From Enterococcus songbeiensis (GTDB lineage Bacteria; Bacillota; Bacilli; Lactobacillales; Enterococcaceae): DNA of 64,000 bases. The notes below the pieces were generated by a model that saw only the letters and a list, made by a program, of their open reading frames with translations, had not been told where the DNA came from and searched no databases. Positions 34,329 to 42,522 of this stretch are shown piece by piece. Position 1 is the stretch's first letter; every line of letters begins with the position of its first letter. The DNA lies in NCBI RefSeq assembly GCF_005405265.1, contig NZ_BJDS01000013.1:19382-83381 (forward strand), in the 5' to 3' direction. A program made the position numbers and the translations under genes.

Positions 34329-35339
34329 ATGAAGAAAAAAATACTATTGGCTGCTGTTGGCGCGATGAGCGTTTTTGCTTTAGCCGCATGTTCAAGTAAA
34401 GGCAACGAAGAAATTGCTTCAATGAAGGGCAGCAAAATCACGGTAGCAGATTTTTATGAGGAAGCGAAAAATGAATCTGCAAACCAAAACCTTGTACGTA
34501 ATATGATCATTTACAAAGCCTTTGATGATAAATATGGCGACAAAGTAAGTGATAAAGCGGTTGACAAAGAATACAACAAACAAAAAGACAGTATGGGCGA
34601 CGCTTTCGAACAACAATTAGAAGCTGCAGGCTATACCACAAAGACATTTAAAGAATACTTGCGTCAAAATCTTGTGTTGGAAGCTGGCTTAAAAGCGAAT
34701 ATCAAATTGACAGATGCTGACAAAAAAGCAGCTTGGGAATCTTTCCATCCAGAAGTTGAAGCACAAATCATCGCTTTAGCCAGTGAAGATGAAGCCAAAG
34801 ACGTTTTAGAAAAAGCGAAAGAAAAAGATGCCGACTTTGCGAAATTGGCAAAAGAAAATTCTACGGACACTGCAACCAGTGAAGACGGTGGCACCATCAA
34901 ATTCGATTCACAATCAACAACACCACCAGCTGAAGTCAAAACAGCAGCTTTTGAATTAAAGGATGGCGAAGTTTCTGACGTGATCACTGCTACAGATGCT
35001 ACTACTTACCAAACCAGCTATTATGTAGTGAAAATGGTGAAAAACAAAGACAAAGGCAACGACATGGAACCTTATAAAGATGAAATCAAAGAAATCGCAG
35101 AACAAACAAAACTAAGCGATTCTGCCTTTACTTCAAAAATCATCGGTCAAACCTTGAAAGATGCAAATGTGAAAATCAAAGATGATTCCTTCAAAGATAT
35201 CTTGTCTTCTTATATTGACGCAGCAGATACAAGCAGCTCAACTGCTGAAAGCACAGAAGAAAGCAGCGCAGCCTCTTCTACAGCAGATAGCTCAGCAGCA
35301 GAATCCACAACTGAAAGTTCAACTGCTGATTCTGAATAA
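34329..35339 (+). CDS. prsA: Foldase lipoprotein PrsA
   Basis: 336 residues. Lipobox ALAACSS with Cys near residue 21, an NC domain (about 30-140), a parvulin-type PPIase domain (about 145-240, with FAKLAKENSTDTATSEDGG and FELKDGEVSDVI), and a Ser/Thr/Glu-rich C-terminal tail from about residue 298. It folds secreted proteins outside the membrane, including PBPs. The parvulin core is a little divergent (HPEVEAQIIALAS instead of the usual His-containing strand), so catalytic activity is uncertain. Own promoter and strong terminator. Confidence 0.95.
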   Translation: MKKKILLAAVGAMSVFALAACSSKGNEEIASMKGSKITVADFYEEAKNESANQNLVRNMIIYKAFDDKYGDKVSDKAVDKEYNKQKDSMGDAFEQQLEAAGYTTKTFKEYLRQNLVLEAGLKANIKLTDADKKAAWESFHPEVEAQIIALASEDEAKDVLEKAKEKDADFAKLAKENSTDTATSEDGGTIKFDSQSTTPPAEVKTAAFELKDGEVSDVITATDATTYQTSYYVVKMVKNKDKGNDMEPYKDEIKEIAEQTKLSDSAFTSKIIGQTLKDANVKIKDDSFKDILSSYIDAADTSSSTAESTEESSAASSTADSSAAESTTESSTADSE

Positions 35340-35347
35340 GCCAATTT

Positions 35348-35396
35348 AAAAGCTCCCATCGATTTGAATTCTATCAAATCAATGGGAGCTTTTTTG
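35348..35396 (+). terminator. Terminator after prsA
   Basis: A long stem: AAAGCTCCCAT-x-GATTTGA with its complement TCAAATC-x-ATGGGAGCTTT, then Ts. Confidence 0.9.
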
Positions 35397-35443
35397 TAGT
35401 TTGAATTTTGAGGGACCTACTTATTTCTTACCAAAATTATCTT

Positions 35444-37990
35444 TTAGCTTGGTGCATTGGATAAGCTCCAAGTTAAGGTAGCTTGGTAGGTGCCGGCTTC
35501 TAGGGAAGAGCCGCCGATGTAGAGGGCGGAGTTGTCAGTAACCGTTGCCTCAATTTCTTTGTTGCTTAGTTCTATTGGATTTTTGATTGCAAATTTCCGA
35601 GAGGTCTCAGTTAGGTTTTCTCCAAAAAAATTGAATCCTTCATTCGTACCTAGCTGATAATTATTCCCTAAAACTCTAATCGTATTTGTATAAGGTGAAA
35701 CACCACCATTATTTATGATAGTCAACTCTAGAACGACCGGTACATCGGAGGTAATTATCTTTTTATCATCCATGTTTTTAAAGCTGCCAAGAGATACTTT
35801 CAAAGAATAATCTCCATCCGGACGCGTATCTGTCACTCGAATCAACCCTTTGGAATTTCCATCATAGGCTTCCTTTTCATAATTCGAAATGACTGAATCC
35901 GTAAGAGAAAGTTTTAAGTAGCTATCTGGTTCTGTTCGTTGACCAAAAGCCTTCTTTGTTAATTCACCAGAATTCAATATTTTAACTTTGTCTTTACTGG
36001 AGATTTCCTCATATTTTTCTCCAAAAACTAAATTTGGGACAGCATCCAAGGTCAGAAACCCACTGTCTTGTACCACGATTTCCATAGAATCAGCGATTAT
36101 CTGTGGACTAGAAGTAATTTCTTTTCCAGTCGTTTTGTCAATCCAACTATTGATCGTTGCAGTAAGCTGATACTTTCCCTTTGTTAAAGAAAGATTTTCT
36201 GGAAATCCAACGTTCTTAGGTAATGCCCCACCAAGAATAGATTCAAAAGTTTGTGACCACTCCTTTATCATCGTCTCATCACTTAAGTTTTCAAGTTTAA
36301 AATCAATGGTATAAGCCTTCCCTGGACCAGTTACTTTCAGAGTTGCTTTGGGTGTCTCTCCAATATTTGCATAAACTGTTTTTTCCGTAAATTTCAACCC
36401 ATTAAGAAGTTCCGTCGTATCAGGCAGATTTTCAGAGTCAAAAAAACTCCCAAAAGCCTTTGCTTTTGTAATCGTCGTATCAAGCCTTATATCTCCACCC
36501 GAAATCAAGCCTCCCCAGAAACTTGTACCGGAATTCGAGCTTGGAAAATTAATATTACCGTAAGGAACAAGAATCGTGCCGGCAAAAGGATTGGAAGAGC
36601 CCGACCTACCAGAAATAGAAGCTGTTGTGCCACTAGGAATATCAGGATAATTGTGCAGAATATGACTACCCATAGTTTGATAAAAAGGACCATCATTTTC
36701 ACTCACAGCATCAGCCGATTCGCCATTTATTGTAAATGTCAATTCTGCACCGTAGCTGTCAGACCATTCAAAGGTTTTCCAATTTTCCCAGTTAAATATA
36801 ACGAAGGGTAAATTTTTATTGGCTACACTGGAATCTTCTCCAGAATCAGTCACATAATTTTGGGGATCCTCTCCTTCTGGTAATTCAATATTGATAGTAA
36901 GATGATGATAATAATTTTTGTACTCGTTATAATCAAGATTAACTACCACCGTTCCTGTAGTATCTAACGCATCTTTGCTTAACGGAATATCCAACCTTAA
37001 TGAATTAGCCCCCGTCCAGCCACCATCTTTTTTGACTAGCTTAGCCTCATCTGTTACTGCTTCATTTTTGACAAGGACTGTTTTGCTTGTCAAGTTACTA
37101 TAATAATTACTTACTGTAGCTAACTGTAATTTCGCTTGATCAAAGTAACTTTCTGTGGCGGATAACGTACCAAAATTATCTTTAAAATCAGCTATGTTTG
37201 ATAATTTTACCGGTGTGGCTTGCTCTGCGGTATCGGTTGCGTTGACTTGATCAAACAGACGATTTACCCCATCCAATTTGTTTTCTATCAAATAATAATA
37301 ACGATGCTTGTCACCACTGGCATGAAAATTATTGCTGTCGTCCAAAACCCCTATTGTATTGGCGGCATTGCTTGCCAATACACTTTCTCCCAGCAAGGTT
37401 ACTTTTTTATTAACTATTTTTTCTTCATTGTTTTCACTCAACGTGTCTGCATAAGTAATCGGATAATCATCATTATCAGGAACAGCATCTTGAAAATAAG
37501 TACCGCCCCATTTTGTCTCCATGTTGATTGTTTTTCCACCAAATGTTCCATCGTAGTTTTTTCCAGAAGTTCCAAATGTTAACCCTCCAGCAGCAAAAAC
37601 GGTAAAATCGGTCGCAATTCCTAGAGGATATTTTTCCAATAATTTTTCCTGAAAAAGCGTTAAATCGGTTGGATCATTGACGACGGCCGGAGTATCTGCA
37701 AGTATCCGCGCGCTTTTTTGTGGGGTACTATCTTGTTCTTTTGGGGAAGCAGTGGTTGATTCGACAGTTGGTGTGGCTGATTTCGACTCAGAAGTGCTTG
37801 TTTGCATTACTTGTTCCGTGGAAGAAGTCTCACCAGTTGTTCCCTCTGAAGTCTCCTCTTTTGTGCTACTCGTTGCTTCTGTTGTGCTTGTCGCAGTCGT
37901 CGTTTCTTCACCAAACGCTGAAACTCCATTGACACTCGATGAAATCAGCAGAAAGAGTGCCATAAAGGCAACAATTTTTTTATTTTTCAC
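35444..37990 (-). CDS. Large WxL surface protein with choice-of-anchor A-like region (CscC-like), operon 2
   Basis: 848 residues. Signal peptide to about 27; Thr/Ser/Glu-rich stalk at about 28-95; a choice-of-anchor A-like beta region at about 110-500, with LGIATDFTVFAAGGLTFG and later GTILVPYGNINF and GGLISGGDI; a linker domain; then a C-terminal WxL domain from FLTLDAVPNLVFGEK. The second motif TWSLSNAP is intact, but at the first motif position the sequence reads DYSLKVSL, with Tyr for Trp. The putative adhesive region suggests binding to a host or matrix ligand. It overlaps the LPXTG gene by four bases. Last gene of operon 2. Confidence 0.85.
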   Translation of the reverse strand: MKNKKIVAFMALFLLISSSVNGVSAFGEETTTATSTTEATSSTKEETSEGTTGETSSTEQVMQTSTSESKSATPTVESTTASPKEQDSTPQKSARILADTPAVVNDPTDLTLFQEKLLEKYPLGIATDFTVFAAGGLTFGTSGKNYDGTFGGKTINMETKWGGTYFQDAVPDNDDYPITYADTLSENNEEKIVNKKVTLLGESVLASNAANTIGVLDDSNNFHASGDKHRYYYLIENKLDGVNRLFDQVNATDTAEQATPVKLSNIADFKDNFGTLSATESYFDQAKLQLATVSNYYSNLTSKTVLVKNEAVTDEAKLVKKDGGWTGANSLRLDIPLSKDALDTTGTVVVNLDYNEYKNYYHHLTINIELPEGEDPQNYVTDSGEDSSVANKNLPFVIFNWENWKTFEWSDSYGAELTFTINGESADAVSENDGPFYQTMGSHILHNYPDIPSGTTASISGRSGSSNPFAGTILVPYGNINFPSSNSGTSFWGGLISGGDIRLDTTITKAKAFGSFFDSENLPDTTELLNGLKFTEKTVYANIGETPKATLKVTGPGKAYTIDFKLENLSDETMIKEWSQTFESILGGALPKNVGFPENLSLTKGKYQLTATINSWIDKTTGKEITSSPQIIADSMEIVVQDSGFLTLDAVPNLVFGEKYEEISSKDKVKILNSGELTKKAFGQRTEPDSYLKLSLTDSVISNYEKEAYDGNSKGLIRVTDTRPDGDYSLKVSLGSFKNMDDKKIITSDVPVVLELTIINNGGVSPYTNTIRVLGNNYQLGTNEGFNFFGENLTETSRKFAIKNPIELSNKEIEATVTDNSALYIGGSSLEAGTYQATLTWSLSNAPS

Positions 37991-38334
37991 AAAAATTCAC
38001 TTTCCTTCCTTGTAGCTGATTCGTGTCTCCGGTTTCTTTCAAAGTATAAGATAATTCCTGCTAAAAGCAAACATTCGCTACCAATAACTACCTCTAAAAA
38101 AGTTTTCGCTTCTGCCGTTTTTGGTAATTTTTTCGCTTTTGTTTTCTGGGTACTTACATAGGTTTGTGACGGACTTTCTGGTAAAGAAAGCCCGTCACCG
38201 TTTCTTGTAGGAACAACAGTAAATTCTGCTGTTGAGGTTTTTGACGTTGCTTTGGCAATGTCCGGTACAAGAAACAAAACTTGTCCCAATGCTAAAAGAG
38301 CAACCAGTAAAAAATAAAATCCGCTTTTTTTCAT
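37987..38334 (-). CDS. Small LPXTG-like wall-anchored protein (CscD-like), operon 2
   Basis: 115 residues: signal peptide, a short mature part, sortase signal LPKTAE near residue 70, hydrophobic helix and basic/acidic tail ERNRRHES. The LPKTA form departs from LPXTG, as does LPKTN in operon 1. ATG 38334 lies two bases after the DUF916 stop, and its 3' end overlaps the next gene by four bases. Confidence 0.85.
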   Translation of the reverse strand: MKKSGFYFLLVALLALGQVLFLVPDIAKATSKTSTAEFTVVPTRNGDGLSLPESPSQTYVSTQKTKAKKLPKTAEAKTFLEVVIGSECLLLAGIILYFERNRRHESATRKESEFL

Positions 38335-38336
38335 TT

Positions 38337-39374
38337 TTAATCACCTTGATTAGTTTGCGAATCCTCTTTTTCTTCCTCTTTCCGTTTTCTTCTTCCCAAT
38401 AAAAAGGCCAACAATAATAGTAAAATCAACAGCAGCACAGCAATCAAAATATACAACCATAAATAATTTGGCTCTGGCAAAGCACTTGCTTCTTTATTGA
38501 TTTCGTTGGCATCCGAGGAAACAATTGAAAAATCCTTTTCAAATTTCCAAGTTTTCTTTCCTGATTTTGCCACCAGCGAAAGATGATAGTCACCGGCTTC
38601 CAAATTATTTTTTCCCCAACTGATAGGAAAATCATAATTGGAATTTGGTGCCATTTCCTGCTTATCGGCTTTTGCTTCCATGAAGACTTCTTTGCTGCCA
38701 GACTTGTAAATCTTCGCATCCACGCTCATGTTCCCGAACGCCTGCCCTTTGATATTTTGCAAATTGGCAAAAACAGCGGGTAAGCTTTGATAAACGGCAG
38801 GTTTTACTTGGTTCAATTTTAATTCAGGAGTTATATAATCTAAGCTCTCTCGCAAAGCAATACCGAAAGAAAGCTGATAGCGATTGGTAATGCCCGTTTG
38901 TTTTTCTTCCTCTTCGTCAGCCTCCTGCTCGGCAAAAAAGGCACCTAAAATCATCCCCTCAAATTTTTCTTTTGGTACCTTTAGTTGGAAAGTTACCGGC
39001 TTGGTTTCCCCCGCCTTTAAGGTGATTGTCTGAGGTTTGCTGAATAATTCAGGAATTGTATATTTCGCTGAACTATCTTTAGGAAAATCTGCCTGACTGT
39101 AATCAATCACCCCTAATTGATTGGTGAAAGACGGATTTGGCGAGATTTTTACTTTAATATCTTTGTCACTTTCAGAAATAATATTCATTGTTACGTCTTG
39201 TTGGGTGTCTGGTTTCACCAGTAAATCAAAAAATGTCGAATCTGCTTGTTGATTTTCTGGGAAAACACCTTCTATCGTAAAGCCTGCCCCAGTGGCAGCG
39301 GATGCTTTCATAGGAAAAAAGGAGAAAATAAGAAGAGCCATCCCCAACAGGATGAATTTCAGTCGTTTATGCAT
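38337..39374 (-). CDS. DUF916/DUF3324 WxL-interacting membrane protein (CscA-like), operon 2
   Basis: About 345 residues: signal peptide (ends near KASAATG), DUF916 domain beginning FTIEGVFPENQQADSTFFDLLV, DUF3324 domain with AGDYHLSLVAKSGKKTW, a C-terminal membrane helix and the tail RRKRKEEEKED. It should hold WxL proteins at the wall. ATG 39374 follows GGAGGTT; the longer in-frame start has no SD. Homologous to the operon 1 protein at 27751-28785. Confidence 0.92.
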   Translation of the reverse strand: MHKRLKFILLGMALLIFSFFPMKASAATGAGFTIEGVFPENQQADSTFFDLLVKPDTQQDVTMNIISESDKDIKVKISPNPSFTNQLGVIDYSQADFPKDSSAKYTIPELFSKPQTITLKAGETKPVTFQLKVPKEKFEGMILGAFFAEQEADEEEEKQTGITNRYQLSFGIALRESLDYITPELKLNQVKPAVYQSLPAVFANLQNIKGQAFGNMSVDAKIYKSGSKEVFMEAKADKQEMAPNSNYDFPISWGKNNLEAGDYHLSLVAKSGKKTWKFEKDFSIVSSDANEINKEASALPEPNYLWLYILIAVLLLILLLLLAFLLGRRKRKEEEKEDSQTNQGD

Positions 39375-39450
39375 CAGGAACCTCCATTTCATTTGTTGTC
39401 AGGGATAGCCCTGTCCTATTAAATTCGTGGTGCGATTTTTTGATTAGATT

Positions 39451-40198
39451 TTATTTTTCGATGCCAGCATCGGGAGTAGCGATTGAGTTAACTAATTGCC
39501 AGTTTAGTTCAGCATAGTATGTGCCTTTTTCTAATTTTGACCCCGCCCCTAAAGTTAAACTTGTTCCACTTTCTCCAGAAGCTACTGAGTATTCTTTAGC
39601 ACTATCGCTTTCAACTTTGTCAGCAATCACTGTAGTATAATCTTCACCAGCAGCAATTGAAGCACTAGTAGTTGACAAAACTAAGTTTAAAGTTGCAGAC
39701 GTGATAGAAGAATCATTTGAACCAGTGAATTTTCCTAGTTTAGCAGTTAATGTCCATCCAGCATGCGTTGTTCGATAATCGCTCACAACAATTTTACCCT
39801 TTTCTGAGCTAGTTGTCCCATCATAAGCATCATAAGTGCTTGCTTTAGAAACAGCAAAAGGATTTTCAGTATCTAGATGCAAAACCTTATCTGTTTTCAA
39901 AACTTCACGTTCCGTTTTTCCAAAATTCAAATCTGGAACAGCATCTAAAGTAAGAAAACCATCTTCAACCGTAAATTCAGCAGTTGATTTAGCTGTTGCG
40001 GAAGAAGTATCGTCAGACACAAACCCTTCCCCAGCAGTTCCTGCTGAGATATTGTTAACAATCGGATTTTTATCAGAATCGGTTCCGTTTGCTGTTCCTG
40101 GTCCATTTGGATTTTCATAAGCCAATGGCTGTTCCCCCACTAGCGAATGTCAACAAAGCCAATCCTGATACGGTAATTGCTGCAAAAATTTTTTTCAT
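39451..40198 (-). pseudogene. WxL-domain surface protein (CscB-like), operon 2, frameshifted in the signal peptide
   Basis: ATG 40198 (SD AGGGGG) starts a good signal peptide, MKKIFAAITVSGLALLTFAS, but the frame then ends at TGA after GGTAIGL. The mature protein (EQPLAYENPNGPGT..., ending in a WxL domain) lies in another frame. Removing one G from the five-G run at 40134-40138 (plus strand CCCCC) joins the two. The rest is intact: FLTLDAVPDLNFGK, GWTLTAKL and NWQLVNS. The frame break may be a true mutation, phase variation, programmed slippage or a sequencing error. Without the repair only a protein lacking a signal peptide could be made, from GTG 40140. Confidence 0.8.
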
Positions 40199-40199
40199 T

Positions 40200-41183
40200 T
40201 TAATTTCCCCCTAAAGTTCTTTTTTTATTTTTGGTTGTTTGTTTCTTGAGCGAGTAAAGAACGAGTCCAATCAACAAAAGCAGCACGGCGACTGCGAGTA
40301 ATAGCCAACCAACATAATCCCGCTGGACATTACCAGCTTGCTGATTGATTTTTTCAGCAGTTTTTTTGTCGAGTATTAGGCTTTGGTCAATCGTTTGAAC
40401 CTTACCATCAACTGTCATTGTTCCAGTCACACGATAGCTTCCCGCTAAGAGCGGTTTTCCCTGCAAACTGATTATTGGCGTCATTACTTGATTCGGTGCA
40501 AAACTGATTGCTTGTTGCCGCAAAAGATACGTTGTTTTTCTCAAACCGAAGAATTGCTTATGAGTCAGCGTCAAATCCATTGAAACAGGACTCAACAAAG
40601 CAGTGTTGGGATTGCCGATTTCAACGCTGATTGCCGGCATATCCGACACAACGCTGCCCGTCACACCTGACAATTCGATGGGCTGTTTTTCCGTCATCAC
40701 GCTTCCTTGAAAAATCAGCGGAACAAAAGTTGTCTCCTCCTTCACAGAAATGGCGACGGCGCCCATTACCTGTCCAGAAAAATCGGTTGTAGGCATTGTC
40801 AAATCCAGATCAATTGTTTGGCTTCCACTTGCCGGCAAATTTAGAGAGTGCGTAGGAATGAGTTCCTCTGTCAAAAAAGGTGCTGTCCCAAAGGCTGTAT
40901 GACCGCCCATTTGGTAAAACAGTTTACCTTCCTCATTCGTAGCAGCCGATGCACCGCTAATCTGCACCTGCATTGGCTGTGTTGAAAAGTTGGTGACAGA
41001 AAAACTCAACTTGTGCTTTTTACTGTTTGCACGAAGTTGAATTTTTCCGCTGATATTCTGCTGATCCAAAGTCAATGGTGTAACAGTTAAATTTGGCACA
41101 TCTGCCCAAACTAGTTTCGGTTGTAAAACAAGAATAAAGAATAAGAGAGATAACAGTAAAAAAAGTTTTCGATCTTTTCTGAT
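40200..41183 (-). CDS. DUF916-like WxL-interacting protein with apparent AUC start
   Basis: About 327 residues: basic N-terminus RKDRKLF, hydrophobic signal core, cut near LVWADVP, DUF916-like domain (VTPLTLDQQNISGKIQL), second beta domain with LAGSYRVTGTM, a membrane helix and tail KKQTTKNKKR. No ATG, GTG or TTG lies in frame before the signal peptide. GGAGGG stands six bases before ATC 41183, and a consensus promoter lies just upstream, so AUC is the best placed start. The next in-frame canonical start, GTG 41099, would drop the signal peptide. It is first in operon 2. The family call is good; the start is unusual. Confidence 0.72.
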   Translation of the reverse strand: MRKDRKLFLLLSLLFFILVLQPKLVWADVPNLTVTPLTLDQQNISGKIQLRANSKKHKLSFSVTNFSTQPMQVQISGASAATNEEGKLFYQMGGHTAFGTAPFLTEELIPTHSLNLPASGSQTIDLDLTMPTTDFSGQVMGAVAISVKEETTFVPLIFQGSVMTEKQPIELSGVTGSVVSDMPAISVEIGNPNTALLSPVSMDLTLTHKQFFGLRKTTYLLRQQAISFAPNQVMTPIISLQGKPLLAGSYRVTGTMTVDGKVQTIDQSLILDKKTAEKINQQAGNVQRDYVGWLLLAVAVLLLLIGLVLYSLKKQTTKNKKRTLGGN

Positions 41184-41214
41184 TCGAATCCCTCCTTATC
41201 CCTTTTCGTAGGTG

Positions 41215-41243
41215 ATTATAGCCGCTTTCATATTAAATATCAA
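41215..41243 (-). promoter_or_regulatory. Promoter of WxL operon 2
   Basis: On the minus strand -35 TTGATA (41238-41243) and -10 TATAAT (41215-41220) at 17 bases. The leader before SD GGAGGG is about 15-20 bases. Confidence 0.8.
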
Positions 41244-41525
41244 CGCATATTTTATCAAAAATGAAGGAAATTTATTTTTTTTGGTGATGTGTCAATGCAC
41301 ATTCAATTTTCAAAAAAAATTTTAGATTATTTGATTAAAATAACTAAATGATTTTTTATAGGTTAATTTTTTCTTAAGAGCTTTCATAAAAGTTTTTTGC
41401 TGTCCCTTTTCTCTTTTAATTAAAGTTGATTATAAAATAACGAGAAATAGATTATTTTTTTACATTAATCCCACCGAATAAAAGAAAGACCGCATTCATT
41501 CCTAGATTTTCTGGTCATTCCTCCG
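41244..41525. other. AT-rich divergent regulatory region between WxL operon 2 and the + strand DUF916-like gene
   Basis: Very AT-rich stretch without a gene. It holds an inverted repeat ATGTG-TCAATG-CACAT (41287-41302) that may be an operator. No terminator or RNA motif was recognised. Confidence 0.45.
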
Positions 41526-41531
41526 TATAAT
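41526..41531 (+). promoter_or_regulatory. -10 element of the + strand DUF916-like gene
   Basis: Consensus TATAAT 24 bases before the SD. The -35 at 17 bases is poor (TAGATT), so an activator may be needed. Confidence 0.5.
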
Positions 41532-41554
41532 AACTAAGTGACACGGGAAAGGAA

Positions 41555-42496
41555 GTGCTTGTCATTATAAAAAGAATTGTCCCATTTTTATTTTTATTGT
41601 TTCTTTTTCCCCAGACAGCTTTTGCGGAAGGTGCTGATTTTGGTGTCTCGGCAGTTTTGCCAGAAAATCAAGTGAGTACAGCGTCCTATTTTGACCTCGC
41701 CGTAGATCAAGGTTCTACTCAGGAACTGACAATAAAGCTGAAAAATCAATCTTCACAAGCAAAAAAAATCCTGCTGACCCCAGTAGACGGCGAAACCGAT
41801 AATCAAGGTGCAATCACCTATCAAAAAACCTTGTCTGACAGTAAATCTGCTTTGTCTTCATGGGTGAGTTCAAAACAATCCATTGAGCTCGCAGCGAAAG
41901 AAACCAATTTTGCAGTTTTCACTTTAACGATTCCCAAAAATGCCACAAATGGAACCTATCTTGCTGCCTTTCAAATCAAGGAGCAATCTTCCTCAGATTC
42001 TTCTGCCGGAATCAGCAATAAATTTGCATATATTTTAGGCTTAAAGGTTACGGTGGGCAAAGCACCAGAACCCAGCTGGCAGTTGACCAAGGTACAGCAA
42101 GAAAGTAATCAATTATTGCTTTCCTTGAAAAATGCCAGTCAATCTCTTGCAAGTCAGAATCAATTGCAGGTATCTTTAAAAAAAATCGGAACAAATCAAA
42201 AAATCTCCCACACACAAGCGATTTCTGGTGCTCCTTTTTGCCCGTTTCAAATCGCTGTTGAAAATCCTGAGTTGACCGATGGAACGTATCAGCTGACGCT
42301 AAATATAACTGGTACAACGACGACGAAAATTAACAAAACCTATTCCGTCAGAAAAATCCACGGAACTTTTGTCTTTCGTGAAATTGATTTGCATCAACAA
42401 CGGCGAGTAGGCCTGATTGCTTTGAGTGTTTTCTTCCTGCTGATCGGGTTGTACTTTTTCATTTGGCACAAAAAAAATCAACTGCTGGACTCCTGA
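41555..42496 (+). CDS. DUF916-like single-gene WxL-interacting protein
   Basis: About 313 residues from GTG 41555, or 310 from ATT 41564. Signal peptide PFLFLLFLFPQTAFA, DUF916 domain beginning FGVSAVLPENQVSTASYFDLAV, second beta domain ending TDGTYQLTLNITG, a membrane helix and tail WHKKNQLLDS. The start is doubtful: GTG 41555 lies inside AAGGAAGTG, which looks like the SD itself and leaves only two bases of spacing for an alternative GGGAAAGG. ATT 41564 would stand eight bases after AGGAAG. No other canonical start lies before the signal peptide. It is divergent from WxL operon 2. Confidence 0.8.
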   Translation: MLVIIKRIVPFLFLLFLFPQTAFAEGADFGVSAVLPENQVSTASYFDLAVDQGSTQELTIKLKNQSSQAKKILLTPVDGETDNQGAITYQKTLSDSKSALSSWVSSKQSIELAAKETNFAVFTLTIPKNATNGTYLAAFQIKEQSSSDSSAGISNKFAYILGLKVTVGKAPEPSWQLTKVQQESNQLLLSLKNASQSLASQNQLQVSLKKIGTNQKISHTQAISGAPFCPFQIAVENPELTDGTYQLTLNITGTTTTKINKTYSVRKIHGTFVFREIDLHQQRRVGLIALSVFFLLIGLYFFIWHKKNQLLDS

Positions 42497-42514
42497 GAGC
42501 CACCAGTTGATTTT
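42474..42514. terminator. Bidirectional terminator
   Basis: AAAATCAACTG (42474-42484) pairs with CAGTTGATTTT (42504-42514), serving the + strand DUF916-like gene and convergent yhaM. Confidence 0.85.
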
Positions 42515-42522
42515 CTTATTTC

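Noticed and set aside
40200..41099. GTG 41099 as the true start of the DUF916-like gene
   Set aside because: It would remove a complete signal peptide that is encoded in frame directly behind an SD and promoter.
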